This document shows, piece after piece, positions 26,627-34,558 of a stretch of DNA of 64,000 nt (its first letter is position 1; each line of letters begins with the position of its first letter). The position numbers were made by a program, and so were the translations under genes. The notes under the pieces are model-generated. The model was not told the origin of the DNA. It did no database searches and saw only the letters and a program-made list of their open reading frames with translations. The stretch comes from Avipropionibacterium sp050157065 (GTDB lineage Bacteria > Actinomycetota > Actinomycetes > Propionibacteriales > Propionibacteriaceae), in NCBI GenBank assembly GCA_050157065.1, contig CP189573.1, one strand, 5' to 3'.

Positions 26627-27690
26627 CGAATCGTCTCCTCGTTCGCCAGGGTGCAGTTCACCATCACCGGCTCGTTGACCAGCCCGATGCCGAACCGGTC
26701 GGCCACCCCGGCGCGGATCTCGCGGGCCAGCCCGAGCAGGTCGGCGGTCCGGGCGCCACCGCGGTTGGTGAGCGCCAGGGTGTGCTTGGTCGACAGTGAC
26801 ACCGGAGCCGTCGGGTCAGCCGCCGGTCGGTGGCCCTTGTCGAACCCGGCGTGCTGGATCAGCCAGGCGGCACTGGTCTTGACCAGGTTGCCATCGGGAT
26901 ACCGGGGCGCCTCGGGTGGCAGCAGCCGGTCGGCGTCGGCGGCCGACAGCACCGGGTTGGTGAAGAACGACCCGGCACTCCACGTGTCGTGGTCGGCGGG
27001 GTCGAGCACCATCCCCTTGCCCCGCCGCAGGGCCAGCACGGCGTCGCGGACGGCCCGTGCCTCGACCCGCTCGCCGACCTCGACGCCGAGGGTGCGGGCC
27101 AGCTCCGGGTAGCGGATCGGCGCCGACAGCGTGGCCCCGGAGAACTGGAAGGTGACGTCGAGCACCACCCAGTGATCGGGGTCGTCCTTGAACCGGGAGC
27201 TGCGGTAGCCGAAGCCGCAGTCGGCCATGGCGAAGGTGGTGATCCGGTTCTCGCGTCGGTCCCAGGTGCGGACCCGCGCGATGACCTGGGCGACCTCTGC
27301 CCCGTACGCCCCGACGTTCTGGATCGGTGTCGCGCCGACCAGGCCGGGGATGCCCGACAGCGCCTCGATGCCGGCCAATTCCCGTTCGAGGGTGAACACC
27401 ACCAGGTCGTCCCAGACCTCGCCGGCGGCGACGTTGACCTCCGCCCCGGTCCAGGCGCAGCTGGCCGGGTCGGACCCGATCCCCCGGGTCCGGACCGCGA
27501 CGACGGTGCCGTCGAAGCCGTCGTCGCCGACCACCAGGTTGGAGCCGCCGCCGAGCACCAGCACCGGCTCGCCCCGGGCGTCGGCCTCGCTGACCGCCTC
27601 GATCACCTGGTCGGTGGTGGTGGCCTCCACCCACCGGGCCGCCGGACCACCGAGCCGCAGCGTGGTGTGGTCGGCCAGCAGCTCAGCCAC
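26623..27690 (-). CDS. murB: UDP-N-acetylmuramate dehydrogenase
   Basis: MurB makes UDP-MurNAc for peptidoglycan. The 355-residue protein has FAD-binding VLVLGGGSNLVVGDDGFDGT, SGIPGLVGATPIQNVGAYG, catalytic Ser in TWSAGSFFTNPV and a C-terminal NEPVMVN Glu. GTG 27690 starts inside the end of hadB (8-base overlap), and a longer frame reaching to 27915 is inside hadB. The murB-hadB-hadA arrangement is found in several actinobacteria. Confidence 0.94.
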   Translation of the reverse strand: MAELLADHTTLRLGGPAARWVEATTTDQVIEAVSEADARGEPVLVLGGGSNLVVGDDGFDGTVVAVRTRGIGSDPASCAWTGAEVNVAAGEVWDDLVVFTLERELAGIEALSGIPGLVGATPIQNVGAYGAEVAQVIARVRTWDRRENRITTFAMADCGFGYRSSRFKDDPDHWVVLDVTFQFSGATLSAPIRYPELARTLGVEVGERVEARAVRDAVLALRRGKGMVLDPADHDTWSAGSFFTNPVLSAADADRLLPPEAPRYPDGNLVKTSAAWLIQHAGFDKGHRPAADPTAPVSLSTKHTLALTNRGGARTADLLGLAREIRAGVADRFGIGLVNEPVMVNCTLANEETIR

Positions 27691-28108
27691 GACGAATGAC
27701 CATCCGGGCCGCGCCCAGCACCTTCTCCGCACCGCACCGGGCGTCCAGCAGCACCGTGACGGTGTCGTCGGTGACCTCGCTGACGGTGCCGGTGACGACC
27801 AGCTCGACCCCGTCGTGGGTGTCGGGGACGACGACCGGCCGGGCGAAGCGGGCCTGGTAACCGAGGATGTCGTCGGTGCCGCCGAGCCAGTCGGTGACCA
27901 CGCGCGCGGCGACACCCATCGTGAACATGCCGTGGGCGATCACGCCCGGCAGCCCCATCGAGGTGGCCACGTGGTCGGAGTGGTGGATCGGGTTGAAGTC
28001 GCCCGAGGCGCCGGCGTAGCGAACCAGGTCGGTCCGGGTGACCCGCTGGGTCAGGGCGGGCAGGACCGTCCCCTTCTCGACCACGCCCTGCTCGAGAGGG
28101 CCACTCAT
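27683..28108 (-). CDS. hadB: MaoC-type (R)-3-hydroxyacyl dehydratase, HadB-like
   Basis: A 141-residue hot-dog protein with the catalytic hydratase motif YAGASGDFNPIHHSDHVATS (Asp and His, residues 31-50) and LPGVIAHGMFTMGVAA. It forms a heterodimer with HadA in the type II fatty acid synthase or a related pathway. Its start overlaps the hadA stop by four bases. In mycobacteria the HadAB dimer dehydrates intermediates of fatty acid elongation; here a housekeeping role in fatty acid synthesis is likely. Confidence 0.88.
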   Translation of the reverse strand: MSGPLEQGVVEKGTVLPALTQRVTRTDLVRYAGASGDFNPIHHSDHVATSMGLPGVIAHGMFTMGVAARVVTDWLGGTDDILGYQARFARPVVVPDTHDGVELVVTGTVSEVTDDTVTVLLDARCGAEKVLGAARMVIRRG

Positions 28109-28521
28109 GATGCGTCCGGCTCGGTCTCGGGGGTGTGCAGGAACAGCGCCGACGCGGTCGCGACGTGCTCGCCGTCGACGGTGTCGACGGAGGCGACCGA
28201 GGTGATCATGTCGACCCCGCCGCGCTGCACCACCCGGTCGATCCGGAGGGTGGCGGTGACCACGTCACCGATCCGCAGCGGCCGCTCCCAGCTGAACTTC
28301 TGGTCGCCGTGGACGATCCGGTGGAGCGCCAGGCCGAGCTCCGGGTCGTCGAACATGGCCTGCCAGGCGTCGCCCAGCACCACCATCGCGAACGTCGGCG
28401 GGACCCGGTGGACGTCGCGTTCGCCGAGAGCGGTGGTGAACTCGGCCACCTTGACCGCGGTGATCTCGTACGGGGCGGTGGGCGGGTACTCCCGGCCAGT
28501 GTGTTCAGGCGTGATCGGCAC
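28105..28521 (-). CDS. hadA: MaoC-type dehydratase N-terminal partner, HadA-like
   Basis: A 138-residue hot-dog subunit without the catalytic D..N..H motif, as in HadA/HadC. Recognisable segments are GREYPPTAPYEITAVKVAEF and HGDQKFSWERPLRIGDVVTA. GTG 28521 follows TAGCCT (28528-28533 on the minus strand) by six bases, so the mRNA is probably leaderless. It is separated from rpmG by a strong hairpin. No hadC follows. Confidence 0.85.
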   Translation of the reverse strand: MPITPEHTGREYPPTAPYEITAVKVAEFTTALGERDVHRVPPTFAMVVLGDAWQAMFDDPELGLALHRIVHGDQKFSWERPLRIGDVVTATLRIDRVVQRGGVDMITSVASVDTVDGEHVATASALFLHTPETEPDAS

Positions 28522-28533
28522 CGGTCAAGGCTA
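28522..28533 (-). promoter_or_regulatory. Leaderless-type -10 element of hadA
   Basis: Minus-strand TAGCCT (28528-28533), six bases, then the GTG start. No Shine-Dalgarno sequence is present. It lies just past the rpmG terminator. Confidence 0.55.
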
Positions 28534-28548
28534 CCCGGGACGCACATC

Positions 28549-28576
28549 GGCCCGCCGAGGATGTCCTCGGCGGGCC
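28549..28576 (-). terminator. Hairpin terminator after rpmG
   Basis: A 12-13 bp GC-rich stem (28549-28561 with 28564-28576) beginning 21 bases past the rpmG stop. It separates rpmG from the hadAB-murB-treZ unit. Confidence 0.75.
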
Positions 28577-28597
28577 GTGATGCTGGTGGAGCAGGGC

Positions 28598-28765
28598 TCA
28601 GCGGGTCTCGCGGTGCGGGGTGTGCGAGCGGCACTTGAAGCAGAACTTCTTCAGCTCCAAGCGGTCCGGCGTGTTGCGACGGTTCTTGCGCGTGATGTAG
28701 TTGCGCTCCTTGCACTCGGTGCATGCGAGCGTGATCTTCGGCCGTACCTCTGCTGCCCTGGCCAT
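28598..28765 (-). CDS. rpmG: 50S ribosomal protein L33
   Basis: A 55-residue L33 of the zinc-binding (C+) type, with CTEC (residues 15-18) and CFKC (42-45) and the core NYITRKNRRNTPDRLELKKF. ATG 28765 is its start; the longer frame extends into the tRNA. Immediately after tRNA-Met, it is the head of the rpmG-hadA-hadB region conserved in actinobacteria. Confidence 0.96.
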   Translation of the reverse strand: MARAAEVRPKITLACTECKERNYITRKNRRNTPDRLELKKFCFKCRSHTPHRETR

Positions 28766-28813
28766 GTCTGTGGTGTCCCGTCTGTGGTGTGGTGCTACTT
28801 CGTGTCGCCGGTG

Positions 28814-28890
28814 TGGTAGCGGGGGCGGGATTCGAACCCGCGACCTCACGATTATGAGTCGTGCGCTCTCACCAACTGAGCTACCCCGCC
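28814..28890 (-). tRNA. tRNA-Met (CAT anticodon)
   Basis: Minus-strand cloverleaf: acceptor GGCGGGG with CCCCGCT, anticodon loop CTCATAA, T arm GGTTCGAATCC, and an encoded ACCA end. The sequence fits elongator Met; tRNA-Ile2 with lysidine is unlikely but not excluded. Confidence 0.94.
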
Positions 28891-28908
28891 GCGTGGGCCG
28901 GAGCCCTG

Positions 28909-28981
28909 AGCCCCCATGCGGAATCGAACCGCAGACCTTCTCCTTACCATGGAGACGCTCTGCCTACTGAGCTATAGGGGC
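28909..28981 (-). tRNA. tRNA-Thr (GGT anticodon)
   Basis: Minus-strand cloverleaf: acceptor GCCCCTA with TGGGGGC, anticodon stem TCTCC/GGAGA with loop ATGGTAA, T arm GGTTCGATTCC. CCA is not encoded. It is 18 bases from tRNA-Met in the same orientation. The 280 bases upstream (28982-29261) hold no convincing gene. Confidence 0.95.
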
Positions 28982-29261
28982 ACGCACCACCGAGCCTCGG
29001 CGGCACCGAGGGACAAATGTACACGCCGCCGACCGGCTTGCGCCAATCGGGCGACCACGACCTCGGCGCCGGCAGACCGGGCCCACGTCCGGACGCACTG
29101 GGGTGTCTCGACAAGCTCGAGGGGCGTCGATGGGGGACGCCCTGATCAGGCGAGGAGTTCCTGGGCCACGCCGAGCAGATCGTGCGTTCGTTGCGCAGCG
29201 GCGACGCGGTCGGCGGATCACATCGACGCTGCGATCGCGACGCTGGTGCCGAGCGAAGCGC

Positions 29262-30053
29262 TCAGCGCGGGTCGGAATCGCGCCACTCCTGCACATCGGC
29301 ATCGGTGATCGCCATTCCGGGGACGGCCTCGATCCGCGGGAACCCGTCAACGATGGACACCACTCGGCTGGCGCGATCCACCGACCGCTCCGGGGACTCC
29401 GTGATTGCCTCGTGGAGGCGTTGATTGAAGGCGGCGATCGACTCCCCATCGTCGGGCGCGATCGGCTTACCCACCACCATCCTCACGTCGTGTCGCGGAC
29501 GTCGGGGTCCGTGCTGTTGGGGCGGCCAGGCCTGCCAGGTTCCGCTGATTCGGACCGGCAGGACGGTGAGGCTGCCCCTGGTGGCGAGGATCGCCGCACC
29601 GGGGCTGAGGCCGCCACGACTGCCGCCCCCGTTTCGCGACCGCGTTCCCTCCGGGAAGATCAACACCGATGTGCCCTGGTCAAGTAGGTGACCGGTCAGG
29701 CCACGGGGTGCCGCCGCTGGCTTGCCGGGCCGTTCGACGGGGAAAGCGTTGAACAGTAGCCGCGGTGCAAGCGGCCGGCGTTTGCGCTGGAAGAAGTGAT
29801 CTGCCGCGGCCGCGGTAGCGAGGTTCTTGGTGATCTTGGTGGGGAGGTAGCCATGGATCAGGACCGCGTCCCAGTGCGAGCTGTGGTTGGCGATCACGAT
29901 GATGGGCTGGTCCAGACCGGTGCAGTTGGCCAGGCCAGTGACGCGAATCCGCAGGAACCATCGACTGACCGGCTTCAGGACGGTCCAGCGCAGCATCATA
30001 CGGACGGCTGCCATGGGGCGGCTGCGGATGAGCGCCTCCCAAGACCTAGCCAC
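29262..30053 (-). CDS. 1-acyl-sn-glycerol-3-phosphate acyltransferase-like (PlsC family)
   Basis: A 263-residue membrane-associated acyltransferase with the HX4D motif (IANHSSHWDAVLIHG, about residue 57) and the second block IFPEGTRSRNGGGSRGGLSP (about 135). An N-terminal hydrophobic segment precedes them. GTG 30053 overlaps the tetR stop by eight bases, so the pair is co-translated. The local TetR regulator may control lipid composition. The exact acyl acceptor is unknown. Confidence 0.85.
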   Translation of the reverse strand: MARSWEALIRSRPMAAVRMMLRWTVLKPVSRWFLRIRVTGLANCTGLDQPIIVIANHSSHWDAVLIHGYLPTKITKNLATAAAADHFFQRKRRPLAPRLLFNAFPVERPGKPAAAPRGLTGHLLDQGTSVLIFPEGTRSRNGGGSRGGLSPGAAILATRGSLTVLPVRISGTWQAWPPQQHGPRRPRHDVRMVVGKPIAPDDGESIAAFNQRLHEAITESPERSVDRASRVVSIVDGFPRIEAVPGMAITDADVQEWRDSDPR

Positions 30054-30642
30054 GGGAGACCCGCCGCGCCACGGCGATCATGGATCGGAGCGCGGCCAGC
30101 GCCGCCGCTTTGTCCCCCGATGACGTGGCCCAGACCAGGCCGGCAGCGACGACAACGTCGATCGCGATCCGGCTGGCCAACTCGGCCTGGGGCGGCTCGA
30201 CGTCTGGCATGAGCTCGGCGACCCAGGGCTGGTAGGTCTCGGCCCACGCGGTGACGTTGTTCCAGGCTTGGTTGCGTAGTTCCGGGGTGGTCGCCGTCAG
30301 CCGGACGACCCGGAACGCTTCATCCAACAGTTCTGTGGACGCTTGCTCCACCCACTGCGCGGCCGTGGCTTCGACGGCGTCCAGCAGCGACCCGCCAGGC
30401 CGGGCAACGGCCGCGAAGGCTTCACCAAGACGTTGCGGCGTCCCCAGGTCGTCGCCCAGGCGTAGGACGAGGCCGTGTTTGGTGCCGAAATGGCGGTAGA
30501 CCGTCATGGGGTCGACCCCGGCCGATGCAGCCACCTGGGCAACGGTGACGTTGGCGTAGCCCTCGGTCTCGAAGAGCGACAGTGCGACACGACGAATCGC
30601 TGCATGCGTCGCGCGGGCAGACGGTGCACTCGACTCAGGCAT
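30046..30642 (-). CDS. TetR-family transcriptional regulator
   Basis: A 198-residue regulator with an N-terminal helix-turn-helix (NVTVAQVAASAGVDPMTVYR, residues 31-50) and an all-helical ligand domain. It starts at ATG 30642 and is followed by the overlapping acyltransferase gene, which it probably controls. The 60 bases upstream contain the likely promoter and operator, though no perfect palindrome is obvious. Confidence 0.88.
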   Translation of the reverse strand: MPESSAPSARATHAAIRRVALSLFETEGYANVTVAQVAASAGVDPMTVYRHFGTKHGLVLRLGDDLGTPQRLGEAFAAVARPGGSLLDAVEATAAQWVEQASTELLDEAFRVVRLTATTPELRNQAWNNVTAWAETYQPWVAELMPDVEPPQAELASRIAIDVVVAAGLVWATSSGDKAAALAALRSMIAVARRVSRG

Positions 30643-30703
30643 TCACCCATGTTAGTCACTCGCACGCCTCGAGGGCCAGCGACCACGGCCTGACACGACG
30701 AAA

Positions 30704-30739
30704 GCCCCGTCGGCAAGCGATCTGGCTTGCCAACGGGGC
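30704..30739 (-). terminator. Terminator of tRNA-Tyr
   Basis: A 14-bp stem with one G-U type mismatch (30704-30717 with 30726-30739), followed on the minus strand by TTT. It lies 12 bases past the tRNA. Confidence 0.75.
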
Positions 30740-30751
30740 CTCCCCCGACTG

Positions 30752-30833
30752 TGGCAGGTGTTGGATTCGAACCAACGTAGGCTGAGCCGACGGATTTACA
30801 GTCCGTTCCCTTTGGCCGCTCGGGCAACCTGCC
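30752..30833 (-). tRNA. tRNA-Tyr (GTA anticodon)
   Basis: Minus-strand class II tRNA: acceptor GGCAGGT with ACCTGCC, anticodon loop CTGTAAA, a long variable arm (GGCTCAGCC), and T arm GGTTCGAATCC. CCA is not encoded. Confidence 0.95.
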
Positions 30834-30957
30834 GTCATACATCGCCGGCCACGTGGACCGACGCGAAGAGCACCTTAGCAAGGGTGGGCGGCTGCGGACC
30901 AATCGGTAAGGCCCTACTCGCTGGGCCGGATCACGTTCCTGCCGTACGGTGTGCCCG

Positions 30958-31008
30958 GGGGTGGCGACGACATGGGTAACGTCGGGGCCACCGGGGGGTG
31001 GCGACGAC
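30958..31008. repeat. Direct repeat upstream of yajQ
   Basis: The 14-mer GGGGTGGCGACGAC occurs at 30958-30971 and again at 30995-31008, 37 bases apart, immediately before the yajQ ribosome site. It may be a regulator site or another boundary duplication. Confidence 0.8.
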
Positions 31009-31026
31009 GCGGCAAGGAGAGCAGAC

Positions 31027-31518
31027 ATGGCCTCGGAGAATTCCTTCGACGTGGTGAGCAAGTTCGACAAGCAGGAGGTCGACAACGCCTTGAACCAGGC
31101 GGCCAAGGAGGTGCGGCAGCGGTTCGACTTCAAGAACACCGGGGCCACCATCGACTGGTCCGGGGAACTGATCGAGCTGGAGGCCAGCACCGAGGAGCGG
31201 GTCAAGGCCGTGCTGGACGTGTTCCAGTCCAAGCTCGTCCGCCGTGGCATCAGCCTGAAGGCGTTCGACCCGGGCGAACCACGCAGCTCGGGCAAGGTGT
31301 GGAAGATCACCGGCTCGATGGTCGAGGGCATCTCGACGGAGAACGCCAAGAAGATCGCCAAGCTGGTCCGCGACGAAGGACCCAAGGGCGTCAAGGCGCA
31401 GATCCAGGGTGACGAACTGCGAATCTCGTCGAAGAAGCGGGACGACCTGCAGGCGGTGCAGAAGTTGATCACCGACGCGGACTACGACTTCGCGGTGCAG
31501 TTCACCAACTACCGCTGA
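31027..31518 (+). CDS. YajQ family nucleotide-binding protein
   Basis: A 163-residue YajQ-family protein, standard length: MASENSFDVVSKFDKQEVDN, RQRFDFKNTGATIDW and ISLKAFDPGEPRSSGKVWKI are family hallmarks. Members bind nucleotides; one in Xanthomonas binds cyclic di-GMP. The start ATG 31027 follows AAGGAGAGCAGAC. The xthA GTG begins one base after its stop. Confidence 0.93.
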   Translation: MASENSFDVVSKFDKQEVDNALNQAAKEVRQRFDFKNTGATIDWSGELIELEASTEERVKAVLDVFQSKLVRRGISLKAFDPGEPRSSGKVWKITGSMVEGISTENAKKIAKLVRDEGPKGVKAQIQGDELRISSKKRDDLQAVQKLITDADYDFAVQFTNYR

Positions 31519-31519
31519 C

Positions 31520-32338
31520 GTGCTGCGACTCGCCACGTTCAACGTGAACGGGATCCGGGCGGCCATCCGTCGCGGCTTGGCCACCTGGTTGACGACCAGC
31601 AGGCCCGACATCCTTGCCCTGCAAGAGGTTCGCTGCCCGGTCGACGCCCTGCCCGAGGACGCGTTCGGGGGCTACCGGGCTGCCTACCACCCCGGCGACC
31701 TGCCCGGTCGCAACGGTGTCGCCGTGCTGACCCGGACCGAACCGGAGGCGATCCGGCTGGGCACCGGCAGCCGAGAGTTCGACCATGAGGGCCGCTACGT
31801 CGAGGTCGACCTACCCGGCCTGACGGTCGGTTCGCTGTACCTGCCCAAGGGTGGCACCCCGTACGGCGACGAGGCGCTGGTCGCCAAGTACGAACGGAAG
31901 TTGCGGTTCTGCCGCCACTTCGCCCGGTACCTGACGACCGCACGACGGAGGGCCGCCCGGGAGGGCCGGGAGTTCTGCGTGATGGGCGACTGGAACATCG
32001 CGCCGACCGCGCAGGACGTGGCGAACGCGCGCACCAAGCACCGCTCCGAGGGCTTCCTGCCCGCCGAACGGGAGTGGATCGACGCCGTGATCGGCCCGCG
32101 CCGACTGGTCGACGTGGTCCGACACCTGCGACCCGACGAACAAGGTCCCTACTCGTGGTGGTCGTGGCGCGGCCGCTCCTGGGACTCCGACGCCGGCTGG
32201 CGGATCGACCTCCAGCTGGCCACCCCTCGACTCGCTGCGGCAGCTCGGTGTGGAGGCACCGACCGGTCCCCCTCGTACGACCGACGGATCAGCGACCATG
32301 CACCCGTGGTCGTGGACTATGAATGGGAATCAACATGA
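31520..32338 (+). CDS. xthA: Exodeoxyribonuclease III / AP endonuclease
   Basis: A 272-residue member of the exonuclease III family for base excision repair. It shows LATFNVNGIRAAIRRG (residues 4-19), DILALQEVRC (metal-binding Glu), GRNGVAVLTR, GDWNIAPTAQDVAN and the terminal RISDHAPVVVDYEW (catalytic Asp-His). GTG 31520 begins one base after the yajQ stop. The closing TGA overlaps the next ATG. Confidence 0.93.
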   Translation: MLRLATFNVNGIRAAIRRGLATWLTTSRPDILALQEVRCPVDALPEDAFGGYRAAYHPGDLPGRNGVAVLTRTEPEAIRLGTGSREFDHEGRYVEVDLPGLTVGSLYLPKGGTPYGDEALVAKYERKLRFCRHFARYLTTARRRAAREGREFCVMGDWNIAPTAQDVANARTKHRSEGFLPAEREWIDAVIGPRRLVDVVRHLRPDEQGPYSWWSWRGRSWDSDAGWRIDLQLATPRLAAAARCGGTDRSPSYDRRISDHAPVVVDYEWEST

Positions 32339-33366
32339 TCAACTTCCAACCCCGCCCCGGACACGGCGACCAGGTCCTGTTCGCCCACGATCGGGCCACC
32401 GGCCGGATCCGGCTCAACCGGCCGGAGGTGATCAACGCGCTGAACCGTGACATGGTGCTGGCCATCACCGGCCAGCTGAACGACTGGGCGACCGACGACT
32501 CGGTGGCCAACGTGGTGATCGACGGTGCGGGAGACCGCGGCCTGTGTGCCGGCGGCGACATCAAGGCCTTGCACAGCGCGATCGTCACCGGGGACCGCGA
32601 ACCCCTCGGCTTCTGGGCCGACGAGTACGCGATGAACGCCGCACTGGCCAACTACCGCAAGCCGACGGTCGCGTTGATGGACGGCATCGTGATGGGTGGC
32701 GGGGTCGGCATCTCCGCGTACGCGTCGATGCGGGTGCTCACCGACCGGTCGGCGGTGGCGATGCCCGAGACCGGGATCGGCTTCTTCCCCGACGTCGGCG
32801 TCCGGTTCCTGCTGGCCCGGGCGCCGGGCGAACTCGGCACCCACCTGGCGCTGACCGGCACCACGGTCGGCGCCGGGGATGCGATCGCCGCCGGACTCGG
32901 CGACGTCGTCGCCGACGCGAGCGAGATCGCCGACCTGCTGGAGCACCTGGCCGAGGGCGGTTCGCTGAAGGTCCGCACCGGACACGTCCCCGACGCCCCG
33001 TCGGCACAGAGCCCATGGCTGGCCGACTGCTACGCCGGTGACGACGCGGGGGCCATCGTGGCCGCGCTCGCCGCCCACTCCGACCCGGCCGCCCACCGGG
33101 CCGCCGACGAGATCCGGCAGCGGAGCCCGCTGGCGGTCGCGGTCACCCTGGCCGGGCTGCGCCGGGCCGCCACCATGACCCTGGTCGAGGTGCTCGACTC
33201 CGACGCCCACCTGGCCGAACACTTCGCCGGCTCCCCCGACTTCGTCGAGGGCGTCCGGGCGCAGCTGATCGACAAGGACCGCCAGCCGCGATGGCAGCAC
33301 GCCTCGGTCGACGACGTCACCCCCGACGAGGTCGAGGCGTTCTTCCGCGTCCCGGTACGGATCTGA
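32335..33366 (+). CDS. Enoyl-CoA hydratase/isomerase family, 3-hydroxyisobutyryl-CoA hydrolase-like
   Basis: A 343-residue crotonase-fold protein. GDRGLCAGGDIKAL (oxyanion hole), VALMDGIVMGGGVGISAYAS and MPETGIGFFPDVGVRFLLAR are the set typical of 3-hydroxyisobutyryl-CoA hydrolase of valine breakdown. ATG 32335 overlaps the xthA TGA as ATGA; an ATG four codons upstream is an alternative. The C-terminal 100 residues (DAHLAEHFAGSPDFVEGVRA) also match that subfamily. Confidence 0.83.
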   Translation: MINFQPRPGHGDQVLFAHDRATGRIRLNRPEVINALNRDMVLAITGQLNDWATDDSVANVVIDGAGDRGLCAGGDIKALHSAIVTGDREPLGFWADEYAMNAALANYRKPTVALMDGIVMGGGVGISAYASMRVLTDRSAVAMPETGIGFFPDVGVRFLLARAPGELGTHLALTGTTVGAGDAIAAGLGDVVADASEIADLLEHLAEGGSLKVRTGHVPDAPSAQSPWLADCYAGDDAGAIVAALAAHSDPAAHRAADEIRQRSPLAVAVTLAGLRRAATMTLVEVLDSDAHLAEHFAGSPDFVEGVRAQLIDKDRQPRWQHASVDDVTPDEVEAFFRVPVRI

Positions 33367-33398
33367 CCTGATCATGGAACTGGCCTGATCATGGAACT
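33367..33398 (+). repeat. Duplicated start region of the aminotransferase gene
   Basis: The 15-mer CCTGATCATGGAACT occurs at 33367-33381 and 33384-33398. The first copy makes a four-codon ORF (MELA, 33374-33388) that ends two bases before the true start MELV at 33391. This repeats the pattern seen at nfeD. Confidence 0.9.
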
Positions 33399-34548
33399 CG
33401 TCCGGCGGATGCGCGGCTTCGGCACCACCATCTTCGCGGAGATGTCGGAGCGGGCCACCCGCGCCGACGCGATCAACCTCGGTCAGGGGTTCCCCGACAC
33501 CGACGGTCCGCCGGAGGTGTTGGCGGCCGCGGTCGCCGCGATCAACGCCGGTGCCAACCAGTATCCGCCGGGTCGTGGTGTCCCGGAGCTCCGGGAAGCC
33601 GTGGCCGAGCACCAGTTCCGCCACTACGGGCTCACCCACGACCCGGCGACCGAGGTGTTGGTCACCGTCGGCGCGACCGAGGCGATCGCGGCGAGCCTGC
33701 TCGCGCTGTGCGAGCCCGGGGACGAGGTGATCGCCCTCGAGCCCACGTACGACTCGTACGCCGCCACGATCGCCCTGGCCGGCGGGGTGCTGGTGCCGGT
33801 CCGACTGCAACATCCCGACCATCGGCTCGACCTCGCCGCCCTACGGGCCGCCGTCACCGACCGGACCCGGCTGTTGTTGATCAACTCACCGCACAACCCG
33901 ACCGGCCGGGTGCTGGACGCCGACGAGCTGGCCGGGATTGCTGCGGTGGCAGCAGAACACGACCTGCTGGTGGTGTCGGACGAGGTGTACGAGCACCTCA
34001 CCTTCGACGACCACCGACACGTCCCGATCGCCACCCTGCCGGGGATGGCGGCCCGGACGATCACCATCTCCTCGGGCGGCAAGACCTTCTCCACCACCGG
34101 CTGGAAGGTCGGCTGGGCGTGCGGACCGGCGGAGTTGATCACCGCGGTGACCACCACCAAGCAGTTCCTGAGCTACACCCACGCCGCCCCGTTCCAGCTC
34201 GGGATCGCCACCGGGCTTGGCCTTCGCGACGATCGGCTGGCCGAGATCCGCGACCGGCTGCAGGCCGGTCGTGACCTGTTGCTGGCTGGCCTGGCCGGCG
34301 CCGGGCTGACCGCCCGCCCCAGCCAGGGCACCTACTTCCTCACCGTCGACATCGCCGAGATCGGTGAGACCGACTCGTTGGCGTTCTGCCGCGCCTTGCC
34401 GGAACGGTGCGGGGTGGCCGCGATCCCGAGTCAGGTGTTCTACGGCGACCCCACCGGGGTGGAGACGTTGGTGCGGTTCGCGTTCTGCAAGCGGCCCGAG
34501 GTACTGGCCGCCGGCGCCGAGCGACTGGCCCGGTTGGCACGGCCGTAG
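33391..34548 (+). CDS. PLP-dependent aminotransferase, DapC-like class I/II
   Basis: A 385-residue fold-type I aminotransferase. It shows INLGQGFPDTDGPPEVL, NQYPPGRGVPELREAVAEHQ, NSPHNPTGRVLD, VSDEVYEHLTFDD and the PLP lysine in SSGGKTFSTTGWKVGW. Close relatives are N-succinyldiaminopimelate aminotransferase (DapC) or methionine/kynurenine-type enzymes; context does not decide. The TAG stop doubles as part of the -10 of the next gene. Confidence 0.85.
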   Translation: MELVRRMRGFGTTIFAEMSERATRADAINLGQGFPDTDGPPEVLAAAVAAINAGANQYPPGRGVPELREAVAEHQFRHYGLTHDPATEVLVTVGATEAIAASLLALCEPGDEVIALEPTYDSYAATIALAGGVLVPVRLQHPDHRLDLAALRAAVTDRTRLLLINSPHNPTGRVLDADELAGIAAVAAEHDLLVVSDEVYEHLTFDDHRHVPIATLPGMAARTITISSGGKTFSTTGWKVGWACGPAELITAVTTTKQFLSYTHAAPFQLGIATGLGLRDDRLAEIRDRLQAGRDLLLAGLAGAGLTARPSQGTYFLTVDIAEIGETDSLAFCRALPERCGVAAIPSQVFYGDPTGVETLVRFAFCKRPEVLAAGAERLARLARP

Positions 34549-34558
34549 GGTGTCGCAG
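34546..34558 (+). promoter_or_regulatory. Leaderless-type -10 element of the heparinase-like gene
   Basis: TAGGGT (34546-34551) includes the aminotransferase stop codon and is followed by seven bases and ATG 34559. No ribosome site is visible before that ATG. Confidence 0.5.

Noticed and set aside
28982..29261. tRNA-Thr as an integration site with adjacent gene remnant
   Set aside because: A short coding-like tail (DLLGVAQELLA then stop, near 29150-29220 on the minus strand) is seen, but no integrase or direct repeat of the tRNA end was found.
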